Positions 39,762-50,203 of a stretch of 64,000 nt of DNA are shown here, one piece after another. The notes beneath the pieces are model-generated. The model did not search any database, was not told the DNA's origin, and was given only the letters and a program-made list of their open reading frames with translations. Position 1 is the stretch's first letter. The number at the start of each line of letters is the position of its first letter. Origin of the DNA: Pipra filicauda (lineage: Eukaryota > Chordata > Aves > Passeriformes > Pipridae); contig NW_024104304.1 in the NCBI RefSeq assembly GCF_003945595.2, positions 1,866,123-1,930,122 of the forward strand. The letters are read 5' to 3'. The position numbers were made by a program, and so were the translations under genes.

Positions 39762-39920
39762 CGCCCCGGGGTCCCGCGTGGGGCCGCCCCGGGGTCCCGC
39801 GCGGGGCCGCCCCGGGCGGGGCCGCCCGCGCGGGTCCCGCCCCGGGGTCCCGCCCCGGGGTCCCGCGCGGGCCGCCCCCCCGGGGTCCCGCGCGGGGCCG
39901 CCCCCGGTCCCCTCCCCCCC
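39762..39920. repeat. Degenerate GC-rich repeats (ggggccgccccggggtcccg type)
   Basis: Imperfect repeats of a 20-odd-base 'ggggccgccccggggtcccg' motif follow the 32-bp array directly. A shorter, weaker version of this block occurs at 57395-57440 in the second LINE copy. The G-run density makes it prone to stable secondary structure. Confidence 0.85.
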
Positions 39921-40101
39921 CAGCGGGAAAGGATAGAGGGAGCTTCGCCGGCGTGACCTTGTGCCCTCGTGAGAAAGGAGAGAGAGGAGAATTGAAGCCT
40001 CGGAATTGAAGCCTCGGAATACACAGAGGTTTGCCGGTCTGGTTTGGGGAGGGGGGTGGGGTACCAGGCAGGCTGTGGGGGTCCTCGGACTGGAGGGTGG
40101 T

Positions 40102-40110
40102 CAGGTAAGT
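40102..40110 (+). promoter_or_regulatory. Splice-donor consensus in the LINE leader (copy 1)
   Basis: CAG|GTAAGT, an exact 5' splice-site consensus, lies about 190 bases downstream of the GC-rich repeats. It is retained in the second copy at 57626-57634. Function is inference from sequence and conservation only. Confidence 0.4.
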
Positions 40111-41199
40111 AGTGCGTGGGAAGATATGAGGAAACACGGTGGGGGGAGGACAAGATCAGAGTGGTTAATAGTTTCCTCTGGGACTTGGAGTTCCTGGTCG
40201 GACTGGGGCCTAGAGAGGGCCTCGAGCCCTAGATGGGTACGGTGGCCAGAACAGTTTCGCTCGTTTGTTTGTTTTTGGTTCACCCGTGGCTACTGCCCAG
40301 GTTTGGTATGTCCTGGATTTATCTGTTACATCCTGTAAGGTTGGTCAGGACAAAGGGCTGTTCCTGGGTGCTTCCCTGGGATTGAATATAGACAGATGGC
40401 AGAAACCTAGGTAGTGTAAGACTTGGCCTAATCATTTTTAATAGTAAGAATGCAACCTGTATACCCCTATGTGGTTGCGAGCTACGCTGGCAATGGTACA
40501 TGCCTTCGGTAGGGTCACCCATGCCAGACAGGTCAAAACTACAGGGTCGGATACAATAAATCTGTGGGCAGGATGAGCTCATTAGCCTTCTGGCAGTCAT
40601 CCTAGGAGAAGGTCAACTCTAATTCCAAACCCGGGCAGATGGAGCTCGCTTAGCCCTGTAAGGCCATCCATCTAAGAGAAGGTCACTCTAATCAAACCTA
40701 CGTCCTGAGGATCTCACTGCCACCGTCCAAGCTCGCTCGGCCCTGGCAGATGAACCTCGGGATTAAAGGGTGGGTTCAGTTCCGCGCATACTGCATCTCA
40801 CCTAAAAAATCCATTGCGCAGGCTTGAAGGCTTGAAGGATTGATAAAAGAGCTATTGCTACCCAGTATTTTCAATAATCCTCTGAAATAATGAAAAGTAC
40901 TAAATAACTTTTGGTAAACATAAACAAGTGGTATAAAAAATGGAGAAATGATAAATAATATTGGAAAAAGAGCTGATACATAGTCAGATCATTTAGGAGC
41001 TGATTAAGGTAGTTTTTAACATTGCCATATGTTCAGTAACACATCTAGGAAGAACAATTCATAGAATATATAGGCTGTGACTAAATAACTCAGCATGTGC
41101 TATCAGCATAACGCTTTGTGAAAAAGAAAGGGTAGTTACACTAATTTCAAATAAAAATAGAATTCTTGGGTTCAAGAATGGAGAGTAACTTTACTGTGG

Positions 41200-41260
41200 C
41201 ATACAAGTCGCTGCCCTGCTGTCGCCCGGAACCGCCCTGGCCCCCGGATCTGCGTCATGT
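41200..41260. other. Isolated GC-rich, CpG-bearing patch
   Basis: About 50 bases ('gtcgctgccctgctgtcgcc' onward to 'ggatctgcgtcatgtt') have several CpGs within DNA that is otherwise about two-thirds AT. On the minus strand they open with ATGACGCAG. They do not match the LINE leader upstream. Origin unknown. Confidence 0.4.
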
Positions 41261-41358
41261 TCAGTTTCTATCCAATGCATAAGGTGGACAAGTGACTTTC
41301 TTGACCTGAAGCTACTGATGCCTGTAGTACTACTGATTTACTGTCCAAGACAAATATC

Positions 41359-41700
41359 CTAATAATGTGGTTTTTGCCTAAACTTGATTTTAAAAGCCAG
41401 GAAATCAATACTTCCAGCTAACTCCAATAATGCAATAAAGATGCTTATGATGTACATAGTGAATATCAAGACATTCCAGGATGTTGCATCAACAACTCTT
41501 TTGAAAAACACAGCTAACAGTGGCATTGATGGATATGTGTCCTGTCCTGCTCTGCTGACCTGACTTAAATTTGCAACAAAGCATGCAAATGTTATGCACA
41601 TGCCCTGGAAGCCCATAATTCAGAATATAACTAAAAGTTTATTCTTCTTCCCAGTACAGGTTGGTGCTAAGTTGACTGAATTATCAATATACTGTCATTA
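41359..41700 (-). pseudogene. Possible membrane-protein-like coding remnant
   Basis: A minus-strand frame of 85 codons starts at 41616 (MGFQGMCITFAC...). It has a hydrophobic stretch near the start and a long one in the second half ('SWNVLIFTMYIISIFIALLE'), separated by a polar segment with 'SRAGQDTYPSMP'. The same frame continues upstream past a single TGA for about 25 more plausible codons ('NSVNLAPTCTGKKNKLLVIF'). This looks like two or three membrane segments of a real protein with one nonsense change. A minus-strand AG precedes it. I do not recognise the family. Chance, an exon of an unidentified gene, or a retrocopy fragment are all possible. Confidence 0.3.
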
Positions 41701-43052
41701 ACAATGGATCTCCTTTCATTGAAGTCATACTATAGGAGTTTCATGGTACCTCTCCATAGCTACATTGTTGTTGTTCAGGGTTTTTGTCATTGGCTTTTTA
41801 GAGTTGAGGAATTGTTTTCCTTGCCTGTGCTTATGTTATGTGCTATTCCGAAGGCACGTGTTACTGGAAAATAGTTTCAATAGAGTGTTTAACATACCAA
41901 AGCTATAAGTTATGTAAACTTTCTCCCTGATTATCTTCTTCAGTGACTACATTTTGTGTGCCCTACTCTTTGTTTTTCATTTTATGATGCTAAGTGAAAG
42001 GAGTGTGCGAGAACCGTACATCTCATTACACACCACTGAACGGGAGAATGATTATTATCAAAGAACTACCTGCAAAACTCAACTACAATGCTGACTAGTA
42101 TTGTTGCCTAAAATTTGATGCCATGAAGAATTAACTGCACTATTCTGAAGTAGAACATTAACATGCATTACGTAAAATGTAGCCATGAAAAATTCATGGC
42201 TACAGGAAAGAGCTTAATCACGAAATGTGCATTTTGGAGGAAATTGGGGCACGTACAGCCATGCTGCAGAACATCACAAAGGTCTCAAACCATTACTGAA
42301 CTTTGGTTCAAAGCAAAACCCCTTTGAACTTGAGTTTTCAGATGGTAGTGCAACTCATCATGTTTCTGCTTTACTTCTGTCCCATGAGAAAAATTTAAAT
42401 ATGCAAGTAAAACCATAAAGCACATGAAGCAATATCAGCATTTTCCAGAAGCTCTGTTTATTGCATTACCATATTTTTTATTCATGAACTTTGCTCTAAT
42501 CATGTTACTATCAAAGTTTATTATTTTTACTGATGATAACATTATTAATGTAATAACTGATGATTGGTAATTAACTACTGATTTTCAGTATTAGCAAAAT
42601 AATCCTAATGTGTAAGACTGATATAATGCTAAATTTAAAAAATGCATAATGACTAGACTTTTTGTATCATACATATATATGTACATATATGAAAAATATT
42701 CATTCTCAGGTTTACTTTTACTATTGGGGCACAATTTTGTACAAGACACCCTTTCATTTCTTTAGACTCAAAAATGTAATGATTTTAGGAGGCATAAGAA
42801 GTGGGTCCTGTAGGTTACTCTTTTCTTATCCCTACATATTATTATGAAGATTGAATTCAGAACTGTCAATTGGCCAAAAATGATGTGTGAAAAGTTCTGT
42901 ATCAGAAAGCCATTACCAAGAGAATAATTAGGTGGGGAAAAGATAGATATACCCGACTACAGAGAGCTTGTAGGCAAATGAGTGGGGTGTTGCAGGCAGA
43001 GAAATAGAAACTTGCTAAGTAAGATATAATTGACATTACCCACCTCGAACCC
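41701..43052. other. Gene-free AT-rich stretch
   Basis: No gene or repeat family is recognised. Confidence 0.55.
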
Positions 43053-43260
43053 TGTTGTGGTTTAACCTGGAAGACAGCTAAACTGCACACAGCTGTTTAC
43101 TCACTCCCATCCAGTGGGATAAGGGAGAGAATCTGAAAAAAGTTAAAACTTGTGGATTGAAATAAAGACAGTTCAATAAGACAGAAAAGGGAGGGGGGGA
43201 AATAACAATGTAAAACAAGTAATGCACAATTCAATTGCAGGACGTCCAAGAGGAAATTAT
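43053..43260 (+). mobile_element. ERVL-type LTR fragment (5' part)
   Basis: The sequence begins TGTTGTGGTTTAACCTGGAAGACAGCTAA, following the common avian ERVL LTR start (TG-GTGGTTTAACCCC-GC-AGCTAA). It continues with 'ctcactcccatccagtggga', 'gggagagaatctg' and 'attgaaataaagacagttca', landmarks of the same family. The match fades after about 43260, so the 3' two-thirds of the LTR are missing. The minus-strand 137-aa frame over this region is not a gene. Confidence 0.75.
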
Positions 43261-43343
43261 TGATGTGTCTTGTCACTCCCCTGTAGCCAGTAAAAAAACC
43301 CCAATCTAAGCTGAATAAATCAGACAGTTGACTAAAGCCAAAT

Positions 43344-43390
43344 AGAGTCATATAAACATTGAGGTTGGAAAAGACTTCTAGAAGTGGCTT
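43344..43390 (-). mobile_element. CR1 3' tail fragment, antisense
   Basis: The string 'gagtcatataaacattgagg' followed by 'ttggaaaagacttcta' is the antisense of the CR1 3' terminus. Only about 45 bases are recognisable. Confidence 0.55.
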
Positions 43391-43734
43391 CCCCTCACCT
43401 AAGACACACGACAATGAGATTTTCTTCATTTTTTTTCTTTTTCCACCTTTTCCTAACAGACAACATGAAAGATGTGATGGGAACTGGATGAAAACAGAGG
43501 AATTATACAAATCTAAGTAATGGAAGTGCCAGAAAAGCTGAGGAGCTGTGGAGGAGTTGAAACGTTAAGGGAAAAAACAGAGGAATATTCATGACAGAGC
43601 TGTGGAAATGAGTAAAATAAGGATTAGTTCAGTCTAAACTCTTAAAAGAAATGCTGCATTTCTGCCATCAGAATCTGAAGGAAAAAGAGAGAGAGAAAAT
43701 GCTTTCTTGTGGATGGAAATGGAAACAGGGAGAT

Positions 43735-44050
43735 CCCTTACCAATTACCGTAATGGGCAGAACGCACTCAACTTGGAAAAAAAACAATTTAATTTATTAC
43801 CAACTACAATAGATTGGTATAGTGAGGGGACAAAAAGACAAAAATTAAAACAACACTTTGACACCATCTTTTCGCCTGTGATTCCCTGGCTGAGCTTCTC
43901 TCCTTCACTCCTGACTCCCAGGAGGCACTGGGGGCTGAGGTGAAAACACTGCCAGTTCTGGGGCATGGACACCCCACAGAACCCCAGATCCAGTTTGCCT
44001 CTGCCTTTCTGTAGAGGTCTGGCCTGAAGTTTACCATGCAAAAGAATGAT
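43735..44050. mobile_element. LTR fragment of a second avian ERV family
   Basis: The segment 'ccaattaccgtaatgggcag...caatttaatttattaccaac', then 'gacaaaaattaaaacaacac', then a C-rich block ending 'ccaggaggcactgggggctg', matches the internal layout of a common avian ERV LTR as I recall it. The transcription direction is not clear from the fragment. The 104-aa minus frame lies entirely within it. Both ends are missing. Confidence 0.55.
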
Positions 44051-47000
44051 ATGTTCCATTCAAATGGTGCTTTAATTAGATCCTATAAAAACCACCCAAA
44101 TAAGTTAGACTGTTTCCTTACAGCTTGTTCTGCCCTTTTTTTTTTTTTTTTTAAAATGTAGTAAATGTTAGAAGTGATTCTACAATGCTGGACTGGATAC
44201 TTAGCATTGTACTTCATATAATTATTGTGAGTGTTTTATATGAAAAGTGTTAACTGCATTTCTTTTTATGATAGATTATTTTGACACACATACAGAAAAC
44301 ATGATTGAATGAGCTTGCAACCTTGAAAAACAGCAACCACCAAACAGAGAAAAACCCCATAGTCCTCTGAAGGCTCTGCCAGCAAAAGGTATTATCAACA
44401 AATACAAGAGATACTACCAGTTGTGTAGGTAAGGGTTGGACAACCTGCATTAAATCTGAGCAGCTGTGAGGCTGTTTTACTGAGAAAACTCACATGCTGT
44501 GCATCAGAGCTACAGCTTTAGGCACAGATGTGTATAGGAGGTTATGGATCATATCACCACCTGTAATAGGCAGCCAGAGATTGCCTATTGCTTCCAAAGC
44601 AGGCTGACTGTTAGCTGAAAGGGCTTGGGATGCTACTGAGCACATTCTAAATCCTTTCTGCTAAGAATGACATTTTGGTCCTTATTGTAATAGATATGTT
44701 ATCATTTTTCCATAAAGCTTTATAAATGTGACAGGGTTGTTATGGGATTAGTACTAGGGACACAAGCCACTCGTAAGGGGAACCTTGAGGCTAAATCAGT
44801 AACATAGTATTTCCAAAATGCACTTTTTTTGTTTTGAGTCTTGGAAGTTAAATAAGATTCATCTGCTACAGCTGGAACTAACATTTAATTTTAACTTGAA
44901 TTCTCTAGAAACAATAATTTTTTACCCATAAAGTAAAGAGTTAATTTAAATACAGATATCTATATCTATATATCTCATATGTACATTGCAACAGTTTTTA
45001 AAAATAATTTAATATCTAGACAATCATAGTACTCATAGAGGAAGTTTATCATGGAAACAGATTTCATGATACTGTTTAGACGCAAGTCAAGTTGGTGCAG
45101 TAGAACGTGTTCTTCATTCATAATTCCTAGCAAATGGACTATTAATTGGACAAATTGTCCAACACCTGTGACCTGGACAAGCCTCACCACATTTTGTAAT
45201 GTTGCCACGTAAACAAAAAGAATGGCAGCAAAACCCAGTCATACCCCCAGGAACTCTCTGATTTATTTAGACTTATATGAAAGCTAAAAATGAGCTCACC
45301 AACAGATTTAAGGGCCCTTGAAAAAGCAAATCCTGAGGACAGGAATCTCAAATAGCCCACAATATATTGCTGTCTTTCAAACATCTTCATACACGATTAG
45401 TACAATTACAGGTCTATTCCTTCCACTGCAGCTATTGTGAAAGACAGATCTTTCAGCAGTAATGTTAGCTGTAAGTGTGATACACTAAGAGTGTAATATT
45501 TTTAACTCCATAGTTCTGCAGAGCCATTTCAATAATTCTCTGCATGTCAGCCCCTCCTCCCTGATTTCTCTACAGGGCTACTGTTCTCAGCACAACTGGA
45601 GTAGAGAATGAATGAGTTCAAATCCGGGATCACAAATGGTATTTGCTTAAAACACTGTCCTGCTCTATCTGTAAGATACAATGATTTATCTGGATTTCAT
45701 GTGAGGCCTTAAGATTCTTTTCCTCCTCAGAGAGGTGTTTTATCATTGAAAGTGGCAAAAGGGCATGCGAGTGTATGATGTGAAAGTCAGATGCAGTCAA
45801 ACCGTGGCTGAAGAAACTGTGGAGTCGTATGACAATTACCCACCTCGTGATTGGGAGGCCATATACCAACCCAGTCAGCAGCAAAAACAGAATTAGAGTT
45901 TTCTTAGCTACTTGTCACTCTGGCTGACATTACCATTCTGTCTTATAATTTTTCTGAACATTGAGAAAACTAAACCTGAACTAAAAATTTTTAGCACTCT
46001 TGATGATTACAGCCACTAAGGCATAAATTTCTCTCACATGGTTAAGAATTTGAAACCAGATGTTCTTTTGTTGCCCTAACTTTAGTGGCTTTTAGATAAC
46101 GTGACAGAATATTATCTTTGTGCTGCTGATGTTTTTTTACCCAGGAGCCCAGTCTACTTATGCCTTTGTTTCTGAACACAAACAAATCAATCCGTCCTCA
46201 CAAAAGAGTAGAAAGAAGCCTGTAGATTTTCCCTTGTGAAAGAAACTTACAAATATGAGACAAGTGAAATAACCTAATAAAACATGAATTGATATGAAAA
46301 AAATAGTATTTTTCCCTTGTACTGGAGCTATCAGCAGAAAAATGAGAACTTTAATGAATTGTGTTCATACACAAATGGAGGATGTCAGCGATGGAAAAGC
46401 AAACATATTTTTGTTTATGGTTTTCACCATGGGGTAGTAATGTTGACTCAAGCTGAGGAAAAACGTACTATAAATATGTATGAAAGACACATTTGAAATT
46501 CTAGAATCCTGTCAAGACAGTACAATATGTTGCAATTTGATTCTTCTTGCCTGTCTCTTCCATTGTAATTGAGTCAGACACCAAAGCTAGAATCTTCCAG
46601 CTCCTACCTAAGCATGAATCTAACCTGAATCAAAAAAATAAAACAAGTCATTGGGATATGCCTACAATGAAGACAACAATAGGCATGCCTGCTCCAGCTT
46701 CAAGTTAGTTTAGAGACAGTCTCACTGCAGCAGACTCACTGCATCTTCCAGACTTGCATGTGCAACACCTGTATTGACTGTAATTCTTTAACTCAGAGCC
46801 AAATTGGTTGTCCCTGCACAACGCTCCTTACTGGAGTGCCGACTCCTTAGCGCTGATCTTGTGAAGGTAGTCACTGCTGGTGCCCACAAAGGAGAGAGGT
46901 CCTCTTTGACCCATCCAGAGCTTTGCCTAGTGCAAACCTCTAGGGTAGACAGTACTCCAGCTTGACAACCTAAATAATTGGATTGTATTGACCACAGAGC

Positions 47001-47884
47001 ACCCAGTGATCTTGCAACCAAGCACCAAATGAAAAAAGGAAAGCTAAAATAATTTTCTGATGGTAAACATCAGGATACCACCACTGGTGCAACAGGAAGC
47101 TGGTAAACAATTTTTTGTGAAAGAAAGAAATGCCTTGTCTGATCGCTGTATATCTATAGGAGACGTGTTCATCATCCAGTAGGAAAGAAAACAAAAAAGA
47201 AAAATTGTTAAATTTCACAGAACTGGGACTATAAGATTGACTTTGTGACTATAAGTCTGTCTTTGTGACAGTATGGAAATGGTCATTAATCATATTTTAA
47301 TGAAATGTTGTGACATAAATCTGATTCATTAAATCACCCACAGATCAGTTAACTGAGTGTTCAATACCACCATGTAGCTCATACGGCTGAATATGATAAC
47401 AAAGAAGTCAGATGATATTTTTATAATGAAAAAGAGAAATATTATTCTCTCTGATTTTTCTTTTTTAGTGGTGTTTTCAAAATATATTCCCTCAATATTC
47501 TACTCAACTTTTGAATACAATAAATCTATTTATCATTTTAAAAAAATTAGTGGTGTAATCATATGGTAAATATTCCTTGAACTTGTGCAGGCAGTCATCT
47601 ATAAAATTGACTGCTAAAGGTTTTGAAGTATTCTGCAATGGTGAAATGTGGTTACATCCAATATCAATTTTACCCAAAGCATCCCGTAGGAGGTAGAAAT
47701 CAATACAGAGGTCTAGATTTTACTGGGTCTGTGGAGAAGCAGTGGCTAAGAAAAAAATGTGATTCTTAGATAAATAGAAAGAGGAATAAAAAAATGGAAG
47801 TACAGAGCTATTTTTGATTCTGTATGATATTAGTGAGACTGGTACTGTGTTCTGTTTTATGAATTCATTTTAAAGCACCTTTGA
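44051..47884. other. Gene-free stretch
   Basis: No gene is recognised. A T tract (44137-44152), an ATATCT-rich run (44953-44980) and a small imperfect 22-base duplication (47227-47270) are the only structures. Confidence 0.5.
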
Positions 47885-48270
47885 TATATTCGAAATGGCT
47901 TAAAAAAGAGCTACAAGAATGACAGAAGTTCCGTGGGAAAAGAAAGCCTTTACAGTGAAATACTAACCCAGCTCAATCAATTTAGCTTGATGAAATTAAG
48001 GTTCAGTAGCAAATCTGACCATGGTCTATAAATGCAGATACTTCCAACATGGGAGGGAAGCTTGATCTATCAAAGACATTAGAGACTTAGTGCCTGAACA
48101 TGGAGCACAGGTCAATTGAGACTAGAAATGAAACATGCATTTTTACAGTGAATCATCACTAACCAACAGAATAATTTACCTAGATGCTCAATAAGTGTTC
48201 AAATAAAGATTAGATGTCTTCCTGAAATACATGTCCTAACTGAAACAGAAATATGAGGCTTGATGTGCCA
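47885..48270 (+). mobile_element. Very old CR1/L3-like LINE remnant
   Basis: The plus strand follows, at low identity, the 3' region of ancient amniote CR1/L3 elements: 'gagctacaagaatga', 'gcctttacagtgaaatacta', 'agctcaatcaatttagctt', 'gaccatggtctataaatgca', 'aatttacc', 'gattagatgtcttcctgaaa'. No frame is open. Divergence is far greater than for the other CR1 copies here. Confidence 0.65.
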
Positions 48271-49111
48271 TTCAAGAAAACCAGATATAGGTTAACATGT
48301 AGGTATCTTAAAATCTTCGTATTTATCCAGTTTTGCTTTTCTTTCTGTGATGGGACTCTGGCTCAGTCTGGAATATACACATAGGCTGTATAACAGCACA
48401 GCTTTCTTAGACTGCAAATGAAGCTTGACTGTCCTGTGGCCTAGGGTCTCTAGATTGCTTCTGATGGCAGATTCAACCCCTCACTGTATCTACAGTCTCT
48501 GATTCCACCGTCAAATATGAAACTGAGAAAAATCTTAATTGCCATCAGTAAGAAAGGCTGACAAGGTAGTCTTTAGGACTCAGGGTATACCCTATAAATT
48601 GTTGTATAACATGTGAGAGGCTACTGGCCCACCCCTTGGGCCTGTCCTGAATAAATACCCTCAGAATAAACAACTACACTGTCATTTAAGTGATTACACT
48701 GAACTGAAAGTGGGAGAGAAATATATCTCAGTAGTGGTCAAATCTGATGCAGAAATGACAGAGTCTTCTGGTGAGTGCAACAGAGTGAGACTATTCTGTT
48801 CTGAGTTTGCAAAGTGGAATTGCACAAGGCAAGATGTGGTAAGCAGGAATGATGGACCCAGAAATGCTGAGCATCACTGAATCTGTTTGCCGGGAACTGG
48901 GCAAGACACAATGTCAGTAACCATCTGCTGGCACAAAGAATAACCTGTAAATTACCTGGTAGTCTGAATGTGGAATAAGGCCTTATTCAGGCTTACATCC
49001 CTTTGTGTTCTTCAGATAAAAAAGAAGTCCTAGCATGGGATAATTCCTGCTTTAAGACTCCTTTTACAGTAGTGAAAAAGAGCATGAGAGTGTTCATGTA
49101 AATGAGAATCA
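48271..49111. other. Gene-free stretch
   Basis: No gene or repeat is recognised. Confidence 0.5.
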
Positions 49112-49658
49112 GACCCTTGACGGGGGGAGAGCTGTAACCCCCCCTTGTGCAAGACCCAGAAGGACCACTCTGCATGCAGTTACAGTGTGACTCAAAATGG
49201 ACCTTTATTAAACATGGACGTCGGCTTATAAAGCGAGAGCAGGGACCCTTCTGGAATGAAGGGTGGAGACTGGGAGGACAGGAGTGGCCAATCACAGCAA
49301 CAAGGGGTGGAACAGTTTGAACATGAACAAATGGGAAACTGTCTCTGGGGAGAACTGCTGAAGCAGGGTAGAATGAATAAGGAAAGGGCTTACATTGAAC
49401 AAATAGGAGAAAGGTAACAGGGGTACAGTGAAGGGAATCATACACCTTATAATAAGGCATATTATATTAACAATAAAACAATTAGACAACTGAGCAAAGG
49501 CACTGGAAAACAGGCATTCTCGTAGTCACGACAGTCACATTCAGCGCACCACGGCGTAAGTGCACTCCGATATATTTTCATCCTCTTCTTCTGATCTCTC
49601 TTCACTAAGTTTCCTCCGCCACTCATAGGATTCTCTCGGGGCGCCTCCAACAGACCCT
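49112..49658 (-). mobile_element. ERVK-type solo LTR with 6-bp target duplication (GACCCT)
   Basis: The LTR proper is 49118-49652 (535 bp). Identical hexamers GACCCT flank it at 49112-49117 and 49653-49658. On the minus strand it runs TGTTGGAGGCGCC...CCGTCA, with canonical TG and CA ends. It has a TATA box (TTTATAAG, 49225-49232) and an AATAAA at 49204-49209 about 16 bases further on, giving a short R. A 'gattggcc' CCAAT-like box lies upstream on that strand. Its ends and layout resemble the LTR at 26928-27410, so the two are probably related families. No internal viral sequence is present. The 155-aa minus frame starting inside it is not a gene. Confidence 0.92.
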
Positions 49659-50161
49659 AATGTTGCAAACTATAAGTTTAATTCTTTGTATACTAGTTTG
49701 GACTGCCCAGAAGCACACACCCAGCAGCATAACCAATGTGTCTTTGGTTGTGTCAGCAAGGACTACTTCTCTTTCTGCTGAAGAATTCTGTGGAAAGGGT
49801 ACCGTTTGGTATTTATACGTTGTGATGCAGTTTCAAGATGAGATTTTAGTTCATAGAACTTATTCTATCTTACATTCCTGGAAGTGCACAAGATATTTAA
49901 ACAACCTTCCTAGTAGACTTTGTCTGTAATGTATTTCCAAACTCATTACATTTGACAAGACATCAGTCACCCATTTTTAGACAGTCACCATTTATTTGTC
50001 TTAAGGACTGAGACAGAGAGAAGACTGAGGGCAATTATGTTTTATTTCTTGACTAAAAGTTGAAGAAATTTTAGAAAATTTCTTGAAATATGTCATTCAC
50101 TATACTGATAGTTTGCAGGTTATCATAGCTTTTTCCTTTTCTTTCTGCAGGGTTACACCAT
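49659..50161. other. Gene-free stretch
   Basis: No recognisable gene. An 89-codon plus frame (49660-49929) shows no known motif. Confidence 0.5.
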
Positions 50162-50164
50162 ATT

Positions 50165-50203
50165 TGTATTTTATTTTATTTTATTTTATTTTATTTTATT
50201 TTT
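50165..50203. repeat. (TTTTA)n microsatellite
   Basis: About seven perfect TTTTA units in tandem, the same motif and strand as the tract at 9158-9229. Confidence 0.92.

Larger units (their letters stand above)
39466..40843 (+). mobile_element. RTE-like LINE, 5' leader only (3'-truncated copy)
   Basis: From about 39905 to 40843 this aligns base for base, with scattered substitutions, to 57436-58340 of the fuller copy. Shared landmarks are 'gagggagcttc', 'cacagaggtttgccggtctg', a CAGGTAAGT, 'ctactgcccaggttt', 'tatgtggttgcgagcta' and 'ctcacctaaaaaatccattg'. Homology stops just after 'caggcttgaaggctt', before the coding region. No endonuclease or RT sequence follows. Carrying the 5' end and lacking the 3' end is the reverse of ordinary LINE truncation, so deletion, recombination or an unusual insertion is implied. 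No flanking duplication was found. Confidence 0.8.

Noticed and set aside
39394..40153. Long overlapping Arg/Pro/Gly-rich frames on both strands (up to about 247 codons)
   Set aside because: They arise because the 32-bp unit lacks stops in every phase and is not a multiple of three. All frames show the same cycling peptide, so they are not genes.
47227..47270. Imperfect 22-base tandem duplication (gactataag...ctttgt)
   Set aside because: Too short and imperfect to be more than replication slippage.
48993..49460. 155-codon minus frame
   Set aside because: It starts inside the solo LTR and runs into unrelated flank; no viral domain.
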